Of a stretch of 64,000 nucleotides of DNA, positions 54,197 through 63,983 are shown in pieces. The position numbers and the translations under genes were made by a program. Source of the stretch: Brevundimonas sp. 357. GTDB taxonomy: Bacteria > Pseudomonadota > Alphaproteobacteria > Caulobacterales > Caulobacteraceae. The stretch is from the NCBI RefSeq assembly GCF_003938605.1, contig NZ_RHWX01000013.1, forward strand, positions 1 through 64,000, read 5' to 3'. How positions within the stretch are numbered: position 1 is the stretch's first letter; the number at the start of each line of letters is the position of its first letter. A model generated the notes under the pieces. The model did no database searches and had not been told where the DNA came from. It was given only the letters and a program-made list of their open reading frames with translations.

Positions 54197-55039
54197 ATGC
54201 GCCGCCTCGCCCTCGTCCTGAGCTTCGGCTTGTCGATGGCGGGCGGCGCGCCTGCCTTCGCCGAGACAACCGCCCCCATGGCGGTCGAGACGCCCGTTGT
54301 CATCGGCCAGTCCTACGCCCTGCCCTCCGCCGGCATGAACCAGACGCGCGAGATCAACGTCTGGCTGCCGCCCGGCTACGCGCAAAGCCATCAGACCTAT
54401 CCCGTCCTCTACGTCCTCGACGGCGGACAGGATCAGGACTTTCACCACATCTCGGGCATCGCCCAGCTGGGAACCATTGTCGGCACGACGCGCGACGTCA
54501 TCGTCGTGGGCATCGCTTCGATGGATCGTCGCAACGAGTTGGCCCTGCCGACCGACGACGCCGAACTGATCGCCCGCTATCCGACACAGGGGCAGTCCGA
54601 CCGCTTCCGCCGCTTCATCGCCGAAGAGGCCATGCCCTTTATCGACGTCCGCTATCGCACCAGCGGCGAGACGGCCCTGATGGGCGAGTCCCTGGCGGGC
54701 CTGTTCGTGGTCGAGACCTTCCTGAAGGAACCGCAGATGTTCGACGCCTATGTCGCGGTCAGCCCCAGCCTGTGGTGGGACGGCGGCAAGCTGGCGCGGC
54801 AGTCCGGCGCGCATCTGCGCGACCACTCCAACGACCCGCGCACCCTGATCCTGACGCTGGGCGACGAGGGCGAGATGATGCAGGCGCCGATGGACGTGCT
54901 GACCGCGAACCTGCGCGATCACGCCCTGCCCAGCGTCACCTGGGACTTCACCCCGCGCCCGAACGAGAGCCACGCCACCATCTATCACGGCGCCGCGCTG
55001 GACGCCTTCCGCCGCCTTTATGCGGTCCCTGCACAATGA
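54197..55039 (+). CDS. Exported alpha/beta-hydrolase esterase
   Basis: Protein of 280 residues with signal peptide (cleavage near APAFA). It belongs to the putative esterase family PF00756 (Fes/esterase D-like). Motifs: YPVLYVLDGGQDQDFHHI, the nucleophile Ser165 in LMGESLAGLF, and the late His259 in NESHATIY. Substrate unknown; the family includes siderophore and feruloyl esterases. It starts 5 bases after tkt and its stop overlaps the VOC gene (ATGA). Confidence 0.82.
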   Translation: MRRLALVLSFGLSMAGGAPAFAETTAPMAVETPVVIGQSYALPSAGMNQTREINVWLPPGYAQSHQTYPVLYVLDGGQDQDFHHISGIAQLGTIVGTTRDVIVVGIASMDRRNELALPTDDAELIARYPTQGQSDRFRRFIAEEAMPFIDVRYRTSGETALMGESLAGLFVVETFLKEPQMFDAYVAVSPSLWWDGGKLARQSGAHLRDHSNDPRTLILTLGDEGEMMQAPMDVLTANLRDHALPSVTWDFTPRPNESHATIYHGAALDAFRRLYAVPAQ

Positions 55040-55425
55040 GCCACCTCGGCGCCGTCAGCCTGCTGGTCCGCGACTATGACGAGGCCATCGCCTTCTACGT
55101 CGGCAAGCTGGGCTTCGACCTCAGCGAAGACACCGACATGGGCGACGGTAAACGCTGGGTCCGCGTCACGCCGAAAGGCGGCCAGACCTCGCTGCTGCTG
55201 GCCCGCGCCGCGACACCCCAGCAGGTCGCCCGGATCGGCGATCAGGCCGGCGGCCGCGTCTGGCTGTTCCTCTACACCGACGACCTGATGCGCGATCACG
55301 TCGCCTGGCTGGAGGCCGGCGTCGTCTTTCGCGAAACGCCCCGTCACGAGGCCTATGGCAAGGTGGTGGTCTTCGAAGACCTCTACGGCAACGCCTGGGA
55401 TCTGATCGAACCTGCTGGAGCCTGA
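55036..55425 (+). CDS. VOC-family protein (glyoxalase-like)
   Basis: Protein of 129 residues. The vicinal oxygen chelate fold is shown by two beta-alpha-beta-beta-beta modules: [20 protein letters not shown], then [18 protein letters not shown]. Possible metal ligands are limited to the second-half Glu, so it could be a dioxygenase, an isomerase or a binding protein. It is co-translated with the esterase and is 4 bases before purT. Confidence 0.85.
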   Translation: MSHLGAVSLLVRDYDEAIAFYVGKLGFDLSEDTDMGDGKRWVRVTPKGGQTSLLLARAATPQQVARIGDQAGGRVWLFLYTDDLMRDHVAWLEAGVVFRETPRHEAYGKVVVFEDLYGNAWDLIEPAGA

Positions 55426-55429
55426 CGCC

Positions 55430-56623
55430 ATGAAGATCGGCACGCCGCTTACCGACCACGCCACGCGCGTCATGCTGCTGGGCTCGGGCGAGCTGGGCAA
55501 GGAGGTGGCCATCGAGCTGCAACGCCTCGGCGCCGAGGTGATCGCGGTCGATCGTTACGCCAACGCCCCCGCCATGCAGGTGGCGCACCGCAGCCACGTC
55601 ATTCCCATGACCGATCCTCAGGTGCTGAACGGGATCATCATGGCCGAGGCCCCGCACATCATCGTGCCGGAGATCGAGGCCATCGCCACCGACGCCCTGG
55701 CGGCGATCGAGGCGGCGGGTCTGGCCCGCGTCATCCCCACCGCCCGCGCCACCCAGCTGACCATGAACCGCGAAGGCATCCGCCGTCTGGCCGCCGAAGA
55801 GCTGGGCCTGCCGACCAGCCCCTACGCCTTCGCCAGCTCGGCCGAGGAACTGGCGGCGGGGGCCGAGGTCGTGGGCTTCCCCTGCTTCGTCAAGCCGGTG
55901 ATGTCGTCATCGGGCAAGGGCCAGTCCTATGTCGAAGGACCTGAGGGCGTGGCCGACGCCTGGGCCTATGCCGAGGCGTCAGGGCGGGTCGCAGGCGGCG
56001 TCGTCATCGTCGAGGGCAAGATCGACTTCGACTATGAGATCACCCTGCTGACGGTGCGGTCGTTGCGCGACGGCGTGGTCCGTACCGACTTCTGCGCCCC
56101 CATCGGCCATCGCCAGCAGAAGGGCGACTATGTCGAAAGCTGGCAGCCGCAGATCATGAGCGAGGCCGCGCTGAAAGCGGCGCAGGCCATCGCGGGCAAG
56201 GTCACGGACGTCTTGGGCGGCCTCGGCGTCTTCGGCGTCGAACTGTTCGTGAAGGGCGACGAGGTCTGGTTCTCGGAGGTGTCGCCGCGTCCGCATGATA
56301 CGGGCCTGGTGACGCTGGCGACGCAGGTCATGAGCGAGTTCGCCCTGCACGCCCGCGCCATCCTGGGCCTGCCCGTAGACGTGACCTTGCGCGAGCCCGG
56401 CGCCAGCGCCGTCATCTACGGCGGCATGGAGGCCGAGGGCGTAGTGTTCGAGGGCGTAGCCGAGGCCCTGTCGGTCCCGACCGCCGACCTGCGCCTGTTC
56501 GGCAAGCCCCAAGCCTTCGAGCGCCGTCGCATGGGCGTGGCCCTGGCGCGCGGCGCCGACACGGACGAAGCGCGTGCGCGCGCGACCGAAGCGGCGGGCA
56601 AGGTGCGGGTGGTCGCTCCGTAA
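55430..56623 (+). CDS. purT: Formate-dependent GAR transformylase PurT
   Basis: Protein of 397 residues, ATP-grasp family. It uses formate and ATP for the third purine step, as an alternative to Pur[21 protein letters not shown] at the N-terminus, [18 protein letters not shown] (ATP loop) and [18 protein letters not shown] (metal-binding) are diagnostic. It belongs to the same purine programme as purB, purC, purS, purQ and purL in the window. Confidence 0.96.
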   Translation: MKIGTPLTDHATRVMLLGSGELGKEVAIELQRLGAEVIAVDRYANAPAMQVAHRSHVIPMTDPQVLNGIIMAEAPHIIVPEIEAIATDALAAIEAAGLARVIPTARATQLTMNREGIRRLAAEELGLPTSPYAFASSAEELAAGAEVVGFPCFVKPVMSSSGKGQSYVEGPEGVADAWAYAEASGRVAGGVVIVEGKIDFDYEITLLTVRSLRDGVVRTDFCAPIGHRQQKGDYVESWQPQIMSEAALKAAQAIAGKVTDVLGGLGVFGVELFVKGDEVWFSEVSPRPHDTGLVTLATQVMSEFALHARAILGLPVDVTLREPGASAVIYGGMEAEGVVFEGVAEALSVPTADLRLFGKPQAFERRRMGVALARGADTDEARARATEAAGKVRVVAP

Positions 56624-56624
56624 T

Positions 56625-56647
56625 CCTTCTCCCGCAAGGGGAGAAGG
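56625..56647. terminator. CCTTCTCCC hairpin after purT
   Basis: CCTTCTCCC-GCAA-GGGGAGAAGG begins just after the purT stop. It is a short member of the repeat family described at 17451-17657 and probably ends or stabilises the purT transcript. Confidence 0.6.
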
Positions 56648-56748
56648 ACCGGCCAAGCTTCTTCGACTTTTGTCGATTGGCGCCGGACGCGATTAGGGTC
56701 CAAAAAAGGCGAAAGGTCGCACCCAGTCGACCCGGAGGACCGTTCGCC

Positions 56749-58836
56749 ATGGGCAAGCTCAAGACGGCGCTGATTTTCGGCGCCATCGCCATATTGGGGG
56801 CCGTGTCCCTCGCCGTCATCGCCCTGCATCAGGGCGAAAGCATCAGCGCAGTATGGATCGTGGTCGCGGCGTTGTGCGTCTACGCCATCGCCTACCGCTT
56901 CTACGCCCGCTATCTGGCCGGGAAGGTGCTGGGGCTGAACGCCCGCAGACCCACGCCCGCCGTGCGGCATAACGACGGGCTGGATTACGTCCCGACGCCG
57001 CGTAACGTGCTGTTCGGCCACCATTTCGCGGCCATTGCGGGCGCGGGGCCTCTGGTCGGGCCGGTGCTGGCGGCGCAGATGGGCTATCTGCCCGGCGTGC
57101 TGTGGATTCTGGTCGGCGCCGTTCTAGCGGGGGCGGTGCAGGACATGATCGTCCTGTTCATGTCGACCCGCCGCGACGGCCGCTCGCTGGGCGACATGGT
57201 GCGCACCGAGATGGGCCCCATCCCCGGCGTCATCGCCCAGGTCGGGGTGCTGATGATCATGGTCATCATCCTGGCGGTTCTGGCCCTGGTGGTGGTCAAG
57301 GCTCTGGCCGAGAGCCCCTGGGGCACCTTCACCGTCGCCGCCACCATTCCCATCGCCGTCTTCATGGGCCTGTACACCCGCTTTCTGCGGCCCGGCCGCG
57401 TGGGCGAGGTGTCGGTGATCGGCGTGGTGCTGCTGGTTCTGGCCATCATCGGCGGCGGCCATATTGCGGCGGATCCCTTCTGGGGTCCGGCCTTCACCCT
57501 GTCGGGCACGACGCTGGCCATCGCCATGATGGCCTATGGCTTCATCGCCTCGGTCATTCCGGTGTGGCTGCTGCTGGCCCCGCGCGACTACCTGTCCACC
57601 TTCCTGAAGATCGGCGCCATCGTCGCCCTGGCCGTCGGCATATTGATCGTGCGGCCGCATGTGCAGATGCCCGCCATCACCCCCTTCATCGACGGCACCG
57701 GGCCGGTCTTCTCGGGCGCCCTGTTCCCCTTCCTGTTCATCACCATCGCCTGCGGAGCCGTGTCGGGCTTCCACGCCCTGATCTCGTCGGGCACCACGCC
57801 CAAGCTGCTGGAGAACGAGAATCAGATCCCGCTGATCGGCTATGGCGCCATGCTGTGTGAAAGCTTCGTGGCCATCATGGCCCTGATCGCCGCCACCGTG
57901 TTGGACCCGGCCGTCTATTTCGCCATGAACAGCCCGGTCGCCGTCATCGGCGACAACGCCGCCTCGGCCGCCGCCGCCGTGGCCCAGTGGGGCTTCCACA
58001 TCACCCCGGCCGAGCTGGAGCAGTTGGCCAAGGACGTGGGCGAACACTCCATCCTGTCGCGCGCGGGCGGGGCGCCCACTCTGGCCGTCGGCATGGCGCA
58101 CATCCTGTCGGGCGTCATCGGCGGCAAGGCCATGATGGCCTTCTGGTATCACTTCGCCATCCTGTTCGAGGCCCTGTTCATCCTGACCACGGTCGATGCG
58201 GGCACCCGCGTCTGCCGCTTCATGATCCAGGATCTGCTGGGCATGGCCGTGCCGAAGATGCGCCAGACCCAGTCCTGGACCGGCAATGTCGTGGCCACGG
58301 CCCTGACGGTCGGGCTGTGGGGCTATTTCCTCTATACCGGCGTGGTCGACCCTCTGGGCGGGATCAACAGCCTGTGGCCCCTGTTCGGCATCGCCAACCA
58401 GATGCTGGCGGCGGTCGCCCTGATCCTGGGCACGGTCGTCCTGTTCAAGATGAAGCGGCACAGGTTCGCCTGGGCCACGGCGGTTCCGGCGGTCTGGCTG
58501 CTGATCTGCACCGTCACGGCGGGGCTGCAGAAGCTGTTCCACCCCGACGTGAAGATCGGCTTCCTGGCCCACGCGCGGAAGTATCAGGACGCCATGGCCG
58601 CCGGCGACATCCTGGCCCCGGCCAAGACCATCGGCGACATGCACCGGGTCATCGTCAACGACTACGTCAACTCGGCGCTGACGGCGGGCTTCCTGTTCGT
58701 GGTGCTGACGGTCGTGGTCTATGGCGTCGGAGCCTGCCTCAAGGCGCTGAAGTCCGACCAGCCGACCGTGGTCGAAACCCCGGCCGAGCATGAACTGACC
58801 CTGAGCGACGAAGCCATGGACATCGCCCGTGCTTAA
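56749..58836 (+). CDS. cstA: CstA-family carbon-starvation transporter
   Basis: Inner-membrane protein of 695 residues from ATG 56749, with GGAGGA upstream; about 16-18 hydrophobic segments. The family signatures are clear: RPTPAVRHNDGLDYVPTPRN, LFGHHFAAIAGAGPLVGPVL, GFHALISSGTTPKLLENENQ and TTVDAGTRVCRFMIQDLLG. CstA transports peptides or pyruvate during carbon limitation. The small YbdD-like gene overlaps its end, as in other bacteria. Confidence 0.94.
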   Translation: MGKLKTALIFGAIAILGAVSLAVIALHQGESISAVWIVVAALCVYAIAYRFYARYLAGKVLGLNARRPTPAVRHNDGLDYVPTPRNVLFGHHFAAIAGAGPLVGPVLAAQMGYLPGVLWILVGAVLAGAVQDMIVLFMSTRRDGRSLGDMVRTEMGPIPGVIAQVGVLMIMVIILAVLALVVVKALAESPWGTFTVAATIPIAVFMGLYTRFLRPGRVGEVSVIGVVLLVLAIIGGGHIAADPFWGPAFTLSGTTLAIAMMAYGFIASVIPVWLLLAPRDYLSTFLKIGAIVALAVGILIVRPHVQMPAITPFIDGTGPVFSGALFPFLFITIACGAVSGFHALISSGTTPKLLENENQIPLIGYGAMLCESFVAIMALIAATVLDPAVYFAMNSPVAVIGDNAASAAAAVAQWGFHITPAELEQLAKDVGEHSILSRAGGAPTLAVGMAHILSGVIGGKAMMAFWYHFAILFEALFILTTVDAGTRVCRFMIQDLLGMAVPKMRQTQSWTGNVVATALTVGLWGYFLYTGVVDPLGGINSLWPLFGIANQMLAAVALILGTVVLFKMKRHRFAWATAVPAVWLLICTVTAGLQKLFHPDVKIGFLAHARKYQDAMAAGDILAPAKTIGDMHRVIVNDYVNSALTAGFLFVVLTVVVYGVGACLKALKSDQPTVVETPAEHELTLSDEAMDIARA

Positions 58837-59083
58837 GTCCTCTTCATCCTCGGCGACGAGCGGCGGCGCGGACCTGCTCTGCGCCTGCCGGGACACCCTG
58901 GTGCGGTGGGGCAAGGACGCCCGCCGCACCGCCGGGCTGATGATCGGCCAGCCCGATTATGACGCCTATGTCGCCCATGCCGCCGTCACCCACCCGGATC
59001 AGGCGCCGCTGGACCGCACCGCCTTCTTCCGCCTGCATGAGGCGCGGCGGTTCGGCGAAGGCGGCGGCTTCCGCTGCTGCTGA
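58829..59083 (+). CDS. YbdD/YjiX-family protein
   Basis: Protein of 84 residues beginning with GTG 58829, overlapping cstA by 8 bases. The central LMIGQPDYDAYVAHAAVTHP and the ending RRFGEGGGFRCC match the YbdD/YjiX (DUF466) family, whose genes accompany cstA or btsT. These small proteins are needed for or modulate the transporter. The N-terminal 25 residues are longer than in E. coli YbdD. Confidence 0.9.
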   Translation: MLKSSSSSATSGGADLLCACRDTLVRWGKDARRTAGLMIGQPDYDAYVAHAAVTHPDQAPLDRTAFFRLHEARRFGEGGGFRCC

Positions 59084-59102
59084 GGGCGCCGGCCCCTCCC
59101 AC

Positions 59103-59137
59103 GCCGTCATCCTCGGGTCAAGCCCGAGGATGACGGC
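59103..59137. repeat. Palindromic repeat ATCCTCGGG copy 2
   Basis: GCCGTCATCCTCGGG-TCAAG-CCCGAGGATGACGGC, a perfect 15-base-pair hairpin 20 bases after the ybdD stop. The core is identical to the copy at 51046-51068. It may work as a terminator and belongs to a dispersed repeat family. Confidence 0.8.
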
Positions 59138-59281
59138 TATGAAAGGCAGAAGGCAAAGCGGCGCCGGCCCCGGACGGTTACACCCGATCATACCTTGTTA
59201 CGGCGACGGGGTTGCAACCGCGCGCGCTCCGTCCCACTAAGGCGCCCATCATAATCGCCCCTGTTCAGGAGACTGCTCCCC

Positions 59282-60289
59282 ATGACCGTTCGCGTCGCCA
59301 TCAACGGCTTCGGCCGCATCGGCCGCCTCGTCCTCCGCTCGATCGTCGAGCACGGCCGCAAGGACATCGAGGTCGTGGCGATCAACGACCTGGGCCCGGT
59401 CGAGACCAACGCCCACCTGTTCCGCTATGACTCGGTGCACGGCCGCTTCCCCGGCACGGTCACGACCGGCGAGGACTGGATCGACGTCGGCACGGGCAAG
59501 ATCAAGGTCACGGCTGAGCGCGACCCGGCCAACCTGCCGCACGCCGAGCTGAAGGTGGACATCGCCCTGGAATGCACGGGCATCTTCACCTCCAAGGACA
59601 AGGCCTCGGCTCACCTGAAGGCCGGCGCCAAGCGCGTGCTGGTCTCGGCCCCGGCCGACAACGCCGACAAGACCATCGTCTTTAAGGTCAACCATGAGAC
59701 CCTGACGGCCGACGACATCGTCGTCTCCAACGGCTCGTGCACGACCAACGCCTTGGCCCCGGTGGCCAAGGTGCTGCACGACCTGTTCGGCATCGAGCGC
59801 GGCTACATGACCACCATCCACGCCTACACCGGCGACCAGCCGACGCTGGATACGATGCACAAGGATCTGTACCGCGGCCGCGCCGCCGCCCTGTCCATGA
59901 TCCCGACCTCGACCGGCGCCGCCAAGGCCCTGGGTCTGGTCCTGCCGGAACTGAAGGGCAAGCTGGACGGCTCGTCGATCCGCGTCCCGACCCCGAACGT
60001 CTCGGTCGTCGACCTGAAGGTCGTCGCCGGTCGCGAAGTCACGGTCGAGGAAATCAACGCCGCCCTGCTGGCCGCCGCGAACGGCCCGATGAGCGGCGTC
60101 CTGGCCACGACCACCGACCCGCTTGTCTCGGTCGACCTGAACCACGTCGCCGCCTCTTCGACCGCCGCCCTGCCCCAGACGCAGGTCGTCGACGGCAAGC
60201 TGGCCCGCGTCCTGACCTGGTACGACAACGAATGGGGCTTCGCGACCCGCATGGCCGACACCGCCCTGGTAATGGCGAAGTTCCTCTGA
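59282..60289 (+). CDS. gap: Glyceraldehyde-3-phosphate dehydrogenase (type I)
   Basis: Protein of 335 residues. NAD-binding start [20 protein letters not shown], catalytic Cys153 in [15 protein letters not shown], and the [20 protein letters not shown] and [13 protein letters not shown] motifs. It interconverts glyceraldehyde-3-phosphate and 1,3-bisphosphoglycerate. It is followed by its own terminator before pgk. The sequence GTTCAGGAGACT before its start also precedes fba. Confidence 0.97.
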   Translation: MTVRVAINGFGRIGRLVLRSIVEHGRKDIEVVAINDLGPVETNAHLFRYDSVHGRFPGTVTTGEDWIDVGTGKIKVTAERDPANLPHAELKVDIALECTGIFTSKDKASAHLKAGAKRVLVSAPADNADKTIVFKVNHETLTADDIVVSNGSCTTNALAPVAKVLHDLFGIERGYMTTIHAYTGDQPTLDTMHKDLYRGRAAALSMIPTSTGAAKALGLVLPELKGKLDGSSIRVPTPNVSVVDLKVVAGREVTVEEINAALLAAANGPMSGVLATTTDPLVSVDLNHVAASSTAALPQTQVVDGKLARVLTWYDNEWGFATRMADTALVMAKFL

Positions 60290-60323
60290 TCCGGTCTCGC
60301 GCCTGACAGACTGCTGACCTATG

Positions 60324-60358
60324 AGGGGCTCTCGCCGAACGGCTGAGAGCCCCTTGTT
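60324..60358 (+). terminator. Intrinsic terminator between gap and pgk
   Basis: GGGGCTCTC pairs with GAGAGCCCC around an 11-base loop, followed by TTGTTT. It may reduce read-through from gap into pgk. Confidence 0.75.
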
Positions 60359-60401
60359 TCAAGACGACGGGCCGCCGCCCAGATCAAAAGACGGACCACC
60401 G

Positions 60402-61598
60402 ATGACCTTCCGCACCCTCGACGACGTTTCCGACCTTTCGGGCAAGGCCGCCCTGGTCCGCGTGGACTTCAACGTGCCGATGGAGGACGGGAACGTCACC
60501 GACGACACTCGTCTAAAGGCCGCCCTGCCGACCATCCACCGCCTGCGCGAAGCGGGCGCCAAGGTGGTGCTGCTGGCCCACTTCGACCGTCCCAAGGGCG
60601 AGCGCGTGCCGTCGATGAGCCTGAAGCCTGTCGTTCAGCCGCTGGAGCTGCTGCTGCACGGCCCCGTGCGCTTCGCCGACGACTGCGTGGGCGACGAGGC
60701 CAAGGCCGCCGTGGCCGATCTGGACGCGGGCGGCGTGCTGCTGCTGGAGAACGTCCGCTTCCACAAGGGCGAGGAAAAGAACGATCCGGCTTTCGCCCAA
60801 CAACTGGCGGAACTGGGCGATCTCTACGTCAACGACGCCTTCTCGGCCGCGCACCGCGCGCATGCCTCGACCGAGGGGCTGGCCCGCCTGCTGCCCGCCT
60901 ATGCCGGTTGCGCCATGGCGCGCGAGCTTGAGGCGCTGGACGCCGCGCTGGGCAAGCCGCAGAAGCCGGTCATCGGCATCGTCGGCGGCGCCAAGGTCTC
61001 GACCAAGCTGGACCTGCTGAAGAATCTGGTCGCCAAGCTGGACTATCTGGCCATCGGCGGCGGCATGGCCAACACCTTCCTGTTCGCCCAGGGCGTCGAT
61101 GTCGGCGGTTCGCTGTGCGAGAAGGATCTGGCCGACACCGCCCGCGAGATCATCGAGGAAGCCCGCCGTCAGGGCTGCGAGCTGCTGCTGCCGGTCGATG
61201 TGGTGGTCGCCAAGGGCGTCAAGCCGGGCATCGAATCGGGCGTCCGCGCTCTGGACCGCATCGCCGCCGACGACCTGATCCTGGACGCCGGGCCGGAGAC
61301 GGTCGCCCGCCTGAACCGCGCCATGGATCTGTCCAAGACCCTGATCTGGAACGGCCCGCTGGGCGTGTTCGAGGTTCCGCCCTTCGACAAGGCCACGGTC
61401 GAGGCCGCCAAACACGCCGCCGAACTGGCCAAGGCCGGCAAGCTGGTCGCCGTGGCCGGCGGCGGCGACACGGTCGCGGCCCTGAACCACGCGGGCACGG
61501 CCGACGACATGACCTTCGTCTCCACCGCGGGCGGCGCCTTCCTGGAATGGATGGAGGGCAAGGTTCTGCCGGGCGTCGAAGCCCTGCGCGCCGCCTAA
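60402..61598 (+). CDS. pgk: Phosphoglycerate kinase
   Basis: Protein of 398 residues from ATG 60402. The signature [20 protein letters not shown] is near the start, followed by [35 protein letters not shown], and the ATP-site segment [17 protein letters not shown] with [16 protein letters not shown] at the end. Second enzyme of the lower glycolytic pair with gap. Confidence 0.97.
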   Translation: MTFRTLDDVSDLSGKAALVRVDFNVPMEDGNVTDDTRLKAALPTIHRLREAGAKVVLLAHFDRPKGERVPSMSLKPVVQPLELLLHGPVRFADDCVGDEAKAAVADLDAGGVLLLENVRFHKGEEKNDPAFAQQLAELGDLYVNDAFSAAHRAHASTEGLARLLPAYAGCAMARELEALDAALGKPQKPVIGIVGGAKVSTKLDLLKNLVAKLDYLAIGGGMANTFLFAQGVDVGGSLCEKDLADTAREIIEEARRQGCELLLPVDVVVAKGVKPGIESGVRALDRIAADDLILDAGPETVARLNRAMDLSKTLIWNGPLGVFEVPPFDKATVEAAKHAAELAKAGKLVAVAGGGDTVAALNHAGTADDMTFVSTAGGAFLEWMEGKVLPGVEALRAA

Positions 61599-61611
61599 CG
61601 GCAACCATCAA

Positions 61612-61637
61612 GGCGAGGGCTGTCCGCGGCCCTCGCC
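61612..61637. terminator. Hairpin after pgk
   Basis: GGCGAGGGC and GCCCTCGCC pair around 8 bases, between the convergent pgk and a hypothetical gene. No T run; weak terminator or processing hairpin. Confidence 0.55.
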
Positions 61638-61653
61638 CCTGATGCCCGAAGCT

Positions 61654-62055
61654 TTAGTCTTCGCCGTCCATGTCGACGGCGCGCGCGACCAGATCGCGCC
61701 ACGTCGGATCGGTGTCGTCCACCAGATCGACGTCGTCCAGCAGGGCCACCGCCCCGCCGCCGTCGGGCAGGATCAGACCCAGCACTTCCATCACATCGCC
61801 GTCGGGCCCGACGTGGGCCTCGGCCTGAACGATCACGGCCGCCTGCTCGCCGTCCTCCTCCCACCAGATGACGGGCTGAGGCAGCTCCATGTTGATGACG
61901 CGCGCCTCTTCAGTGTCGCCCAGGGCGAACACGGCCTTGCCCGCTTGAACGTCGTCCAGCGTCGCCACCGCGCCCGTGAAAGGCGTCAGCCGCGACCAGT
62001 CGTCGACGTCGAAACCGCCGCCGTCTTCATCCAGCGCATCGTCGTTCTGGCTCAT
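61654..62055 (-). CDS. Acidic hypothetical protein
   Basis: Protein of 133 residues from ATG 62055. It is very acidic (MSQNDDALDEDGGGFDVDDW at the start and RDLVARAVDMDGED at the end) and beta-rich in the middle (EARVINMELPQPVIWWEEDG). No signal peptide, membrane segment or domain that I recognise. It lies between pgk and fba on the opposite strand. Codon use is that of the core genome, so I accept it as a gene. Confidence 0.7.
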   Translation of the reverse strand: MSQNDDALDEDGGGFDVDDWSRLTPFTGAVATLDDVQAGKAVFALGDTEEARVINMELPQPVIWWEEDGEQAAVIVQAEAHVGPDGDVMEVLGLILPDGGGAVALLDDVDLVDDTDPTWRDLVARAVDMDGED

Positions 62056-62212
62056 CGCCGCTCCTTGGTCGGACACGCCCGAGGCGTCGCGTCCACTTAG
62101 AGGCTGCGCGCCCAAAGTCCACCAGGCTTGCGTCCTGTCACATCGGCGTGACTTCCCCCGCCTGACGGGCTAAGACCTCGGGCAAAATCATATCTGGTTC
62201 AGGAGACTATCC

Positions 62213-63277
62213 ATGGCGCGCATCACGCTGCGACAACTGCTCGACCACGCGGCGGAGCACGACTACGGCCTGCCCGCCTACAACATCAACAACATGGAGC
62301 AGGGCCTGGCCATCATGGAGGCCGCCGACGCCGTCAATGCGCCGGTCATCATCCAAGCCTCGCGCGGCGCCCGCTCCTACGCCAACGACGTCGTCCTGGC
62401 CAAGCTGATCGACGCCCTGGCCGAACTGTATCCGCACATCCCGGTCTGCATGCACCAGGACCACGGCAACGGCCCGGCCACCTGCGCCACCGCCATCCAG
62501 TACGGCTTCACCTCGGTGATGATGGACGGCTCGCTGGAAGAAGACGCCAAGACCCCCGCCTCCTACGAATACAACGTCGAAGTGACCCGCCGCGTCACCG
62601 AGATGGCCCACAGCTGCGGCGTCTCGGTCGAGGGCGAACTGGGCGTGCTGGGTTCACTGGAAACCGGCATGGGCGAGGCCGAAGACGGCCACGGCTTCGA
62701 AGGCAAGCTGGACCACTCGGCCCTGCTGACCGACCCGGATCAGGCCGTCGACTTCGTCAAGGCCACCAAGGTCGACGCCCTGGCCATCGCCATGGGCACC
62801 TCGCACGGCGCCTATAAGTTCACGCGTCAGCCGGACGGTGAAGTCCTGGCCATGAACGTGATCGAGGAAATCCACCGTCGCCTGCCCAACACCCACCTGG
62901 TGATGCACGGATCAAGCTCGGTGCCGCAGGATCTGCAGGACATCATCAACGCCTATGGCGGCCAGATGCCCCAGACCTGGGGCGTACCGGTCGAAGAGAT
63001 CCAGCGCGGCATCAAGAACGGCGTGCGCAAGGTGAACATCGACACCGACAACCGCATGGCCATGACCGGCGCCATCCGCAAACTGCTGGCCGAGAAGCCG
63101 GGCGAGTTCGATCCCCGCGCCTATCTGAAGCCCGCCAAGGAAGCCATGCGCAAGCTGTGCCAGGAGCGCTATCTGCAGTTCGGCTGCGAAGGCCAGGCGT
63201 CGAAGATCAAGCCCCTGTCCACGGCCCAGATGGCCAAGCGCTACGCCGGCGGCGAACTGGACCCGCGCATCGGCTGA
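62213..63277 (+). CDS. fba: Class II fructose-bisphosphate aldolase
   Basis: Protein of 354 residues of the zinc-dependent, Calvin-cycle-type subgroup. Zinc-site and catalytic motifs are visible: [53 protein letters not shown] and [19 protein letters not shown], then [18 protein letters not shown]. It cleaves fructose-1,6-bisphosphate to the triose phosphates used by gap. It has a strong terminator after it and the same GTTCAGGAGACT leader sequence as gap. Confidence 0.97.
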   Translation: MARITLRQLLDHAAEHDYGLPAYNINNMEQGLAIMEAADAVNAPVIIQASRGARSYANDVVLAKLIDALAELYPHIPVCMHQDHGNGPATCATAIQYGFTSVMMDGSLEEDAKTPASYEYNVEVTRRVTEMAHSCGVSVEGELGVLGSLETGMGEAEDGHGFEGKLDHSALLTDPDQAVDFVKATKVDALAIAMGTSHGAYKFTRQPDGEVLAMNVIEEIHRRLPNTHLVMHGSSSVPQDLQDIINAYGGQMPQTWGVPVEEIQRGIKNGVRKVNIDTDNRMAMTGAIRKLLAEKPGEFDPRAYLKPAKEAMRKLCQERYLQFGCEGQASKIKPLSTAQMAKRYAGGELDPRIG

Positions 63278-63303
63278 TCGCCGGTCGCATCGCCGTCAAA
63301 TTG

Positions 63304-63339
63304 AAACGCCCGCCTCCGTCGACCGGAGGCGGGCGTTTT
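63304..63339. terminator. Intrinsic terminator after fba
   Basis: AAACGCCCGCCTCCG pairs with CGGAGGCGGGCGTTT around TCGA, followed by TC. It is symmetric and can serve the convergent gene at 63345. Confidence 0.9.
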
Positions 63340-63344
63340 CATGT

Positions 63345-63983
63345 TCACCAGACGCCGTAACGGCCATCGAGCATACGGCGCACAGTCCGCAGTTCGACCT
63401 CAGCGTAGCGCAGGTCGTCCTCGGCCCGCCGCGCGGAGCGATGCGCGTCGTCCAGTTCGCCCTCGACCTCGCGGATGCGGTTGCGGATACGCTGGCGCTC
63501 TTCGGAGGTCAGGCCTTCCTGACGCAGTTCGCGCCGCTTGGCGTCCAGCTTGTCCTCACGGCTTTCGATGCGACGGATCGCCGAGTTCAACGCGCTTTCG
63601 GCCGAAGAGACGGCCTGCTCGACCTCATACAGCTGTCGTCCGTCGCGATGCGCGGGCACGAAGGCCCGCTCTTCCGCCGGCGAACAGACGCCCTGATAGG
63701 TTCCGCCCGCACGCCCCGCGCGGAAGCCGTTCTCCCAGGTGCAATAGGTCCGCAACCCATCCTCGCGCGCCGCCATATAGGCGCTCATGTTCGGGGTCAC
63801 GCCATGCTTGGCGCAGGCCTTGGCGTGGTTATGCAGGCGGCTGGACGGATGCCCTTCGGCCCCATCGCGGTAGCCCTGTCCGCCCCAGTCGCCGACCAGG
63901 CACTGGCCCTCGCTCATCGTGGCGCAGCCCGACAACAGGACGACGCTGGATGCCGCAACGACGGCGACGGTCAGCAACTTCAT
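63345..63983 (-). CDS. DUF2799-family lipoprotein with coiled-coil tail
   Basis: Protein of 212 residues with a lipoprotein signal (SSVVLLSGC, Cys20). The DUF2799 part (about 25-110) is marked by CLVGDWGGQGYRDGAEGHPS, ACAKHGV and a Tyr/Cys-rich YCTWENGFRAGRAGGTYQGV region. Residues about 115-205 form a long charged coiled coil (SAIRRIESREDKLDAKRREL and ELDDAHRSARRAEDDLRYAE). Function unknown; it should be anchored in the outer membrane facing the periplasm. Confidence 0.88.
   Translation of the reverse strand: MKLLTVAVVAASSVVLLSGCATMSEGQCLVGDWGGQGYRDGAEGHPSSRLHNHAKACAKHGVTPNMSAYMAAREDGLRTYCTWENGFRAGRAGGTYQGVCSPAEERAFVPAHRDGRQLYEVEQAVSSAESALNSAIRRIESREDKLDAKRRELRQEGLTSEERQRIRNRIREVEGELDDAHRSARRAEDDLRYAEVELRTVRRMLDGRYGVW

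Noticed and set aside
57124-58929. 601-codon open frame opposite cstA
   Set aside because: Compositional shadow of the membrane-protein gene; His/Asp/Gly-rich with no family.
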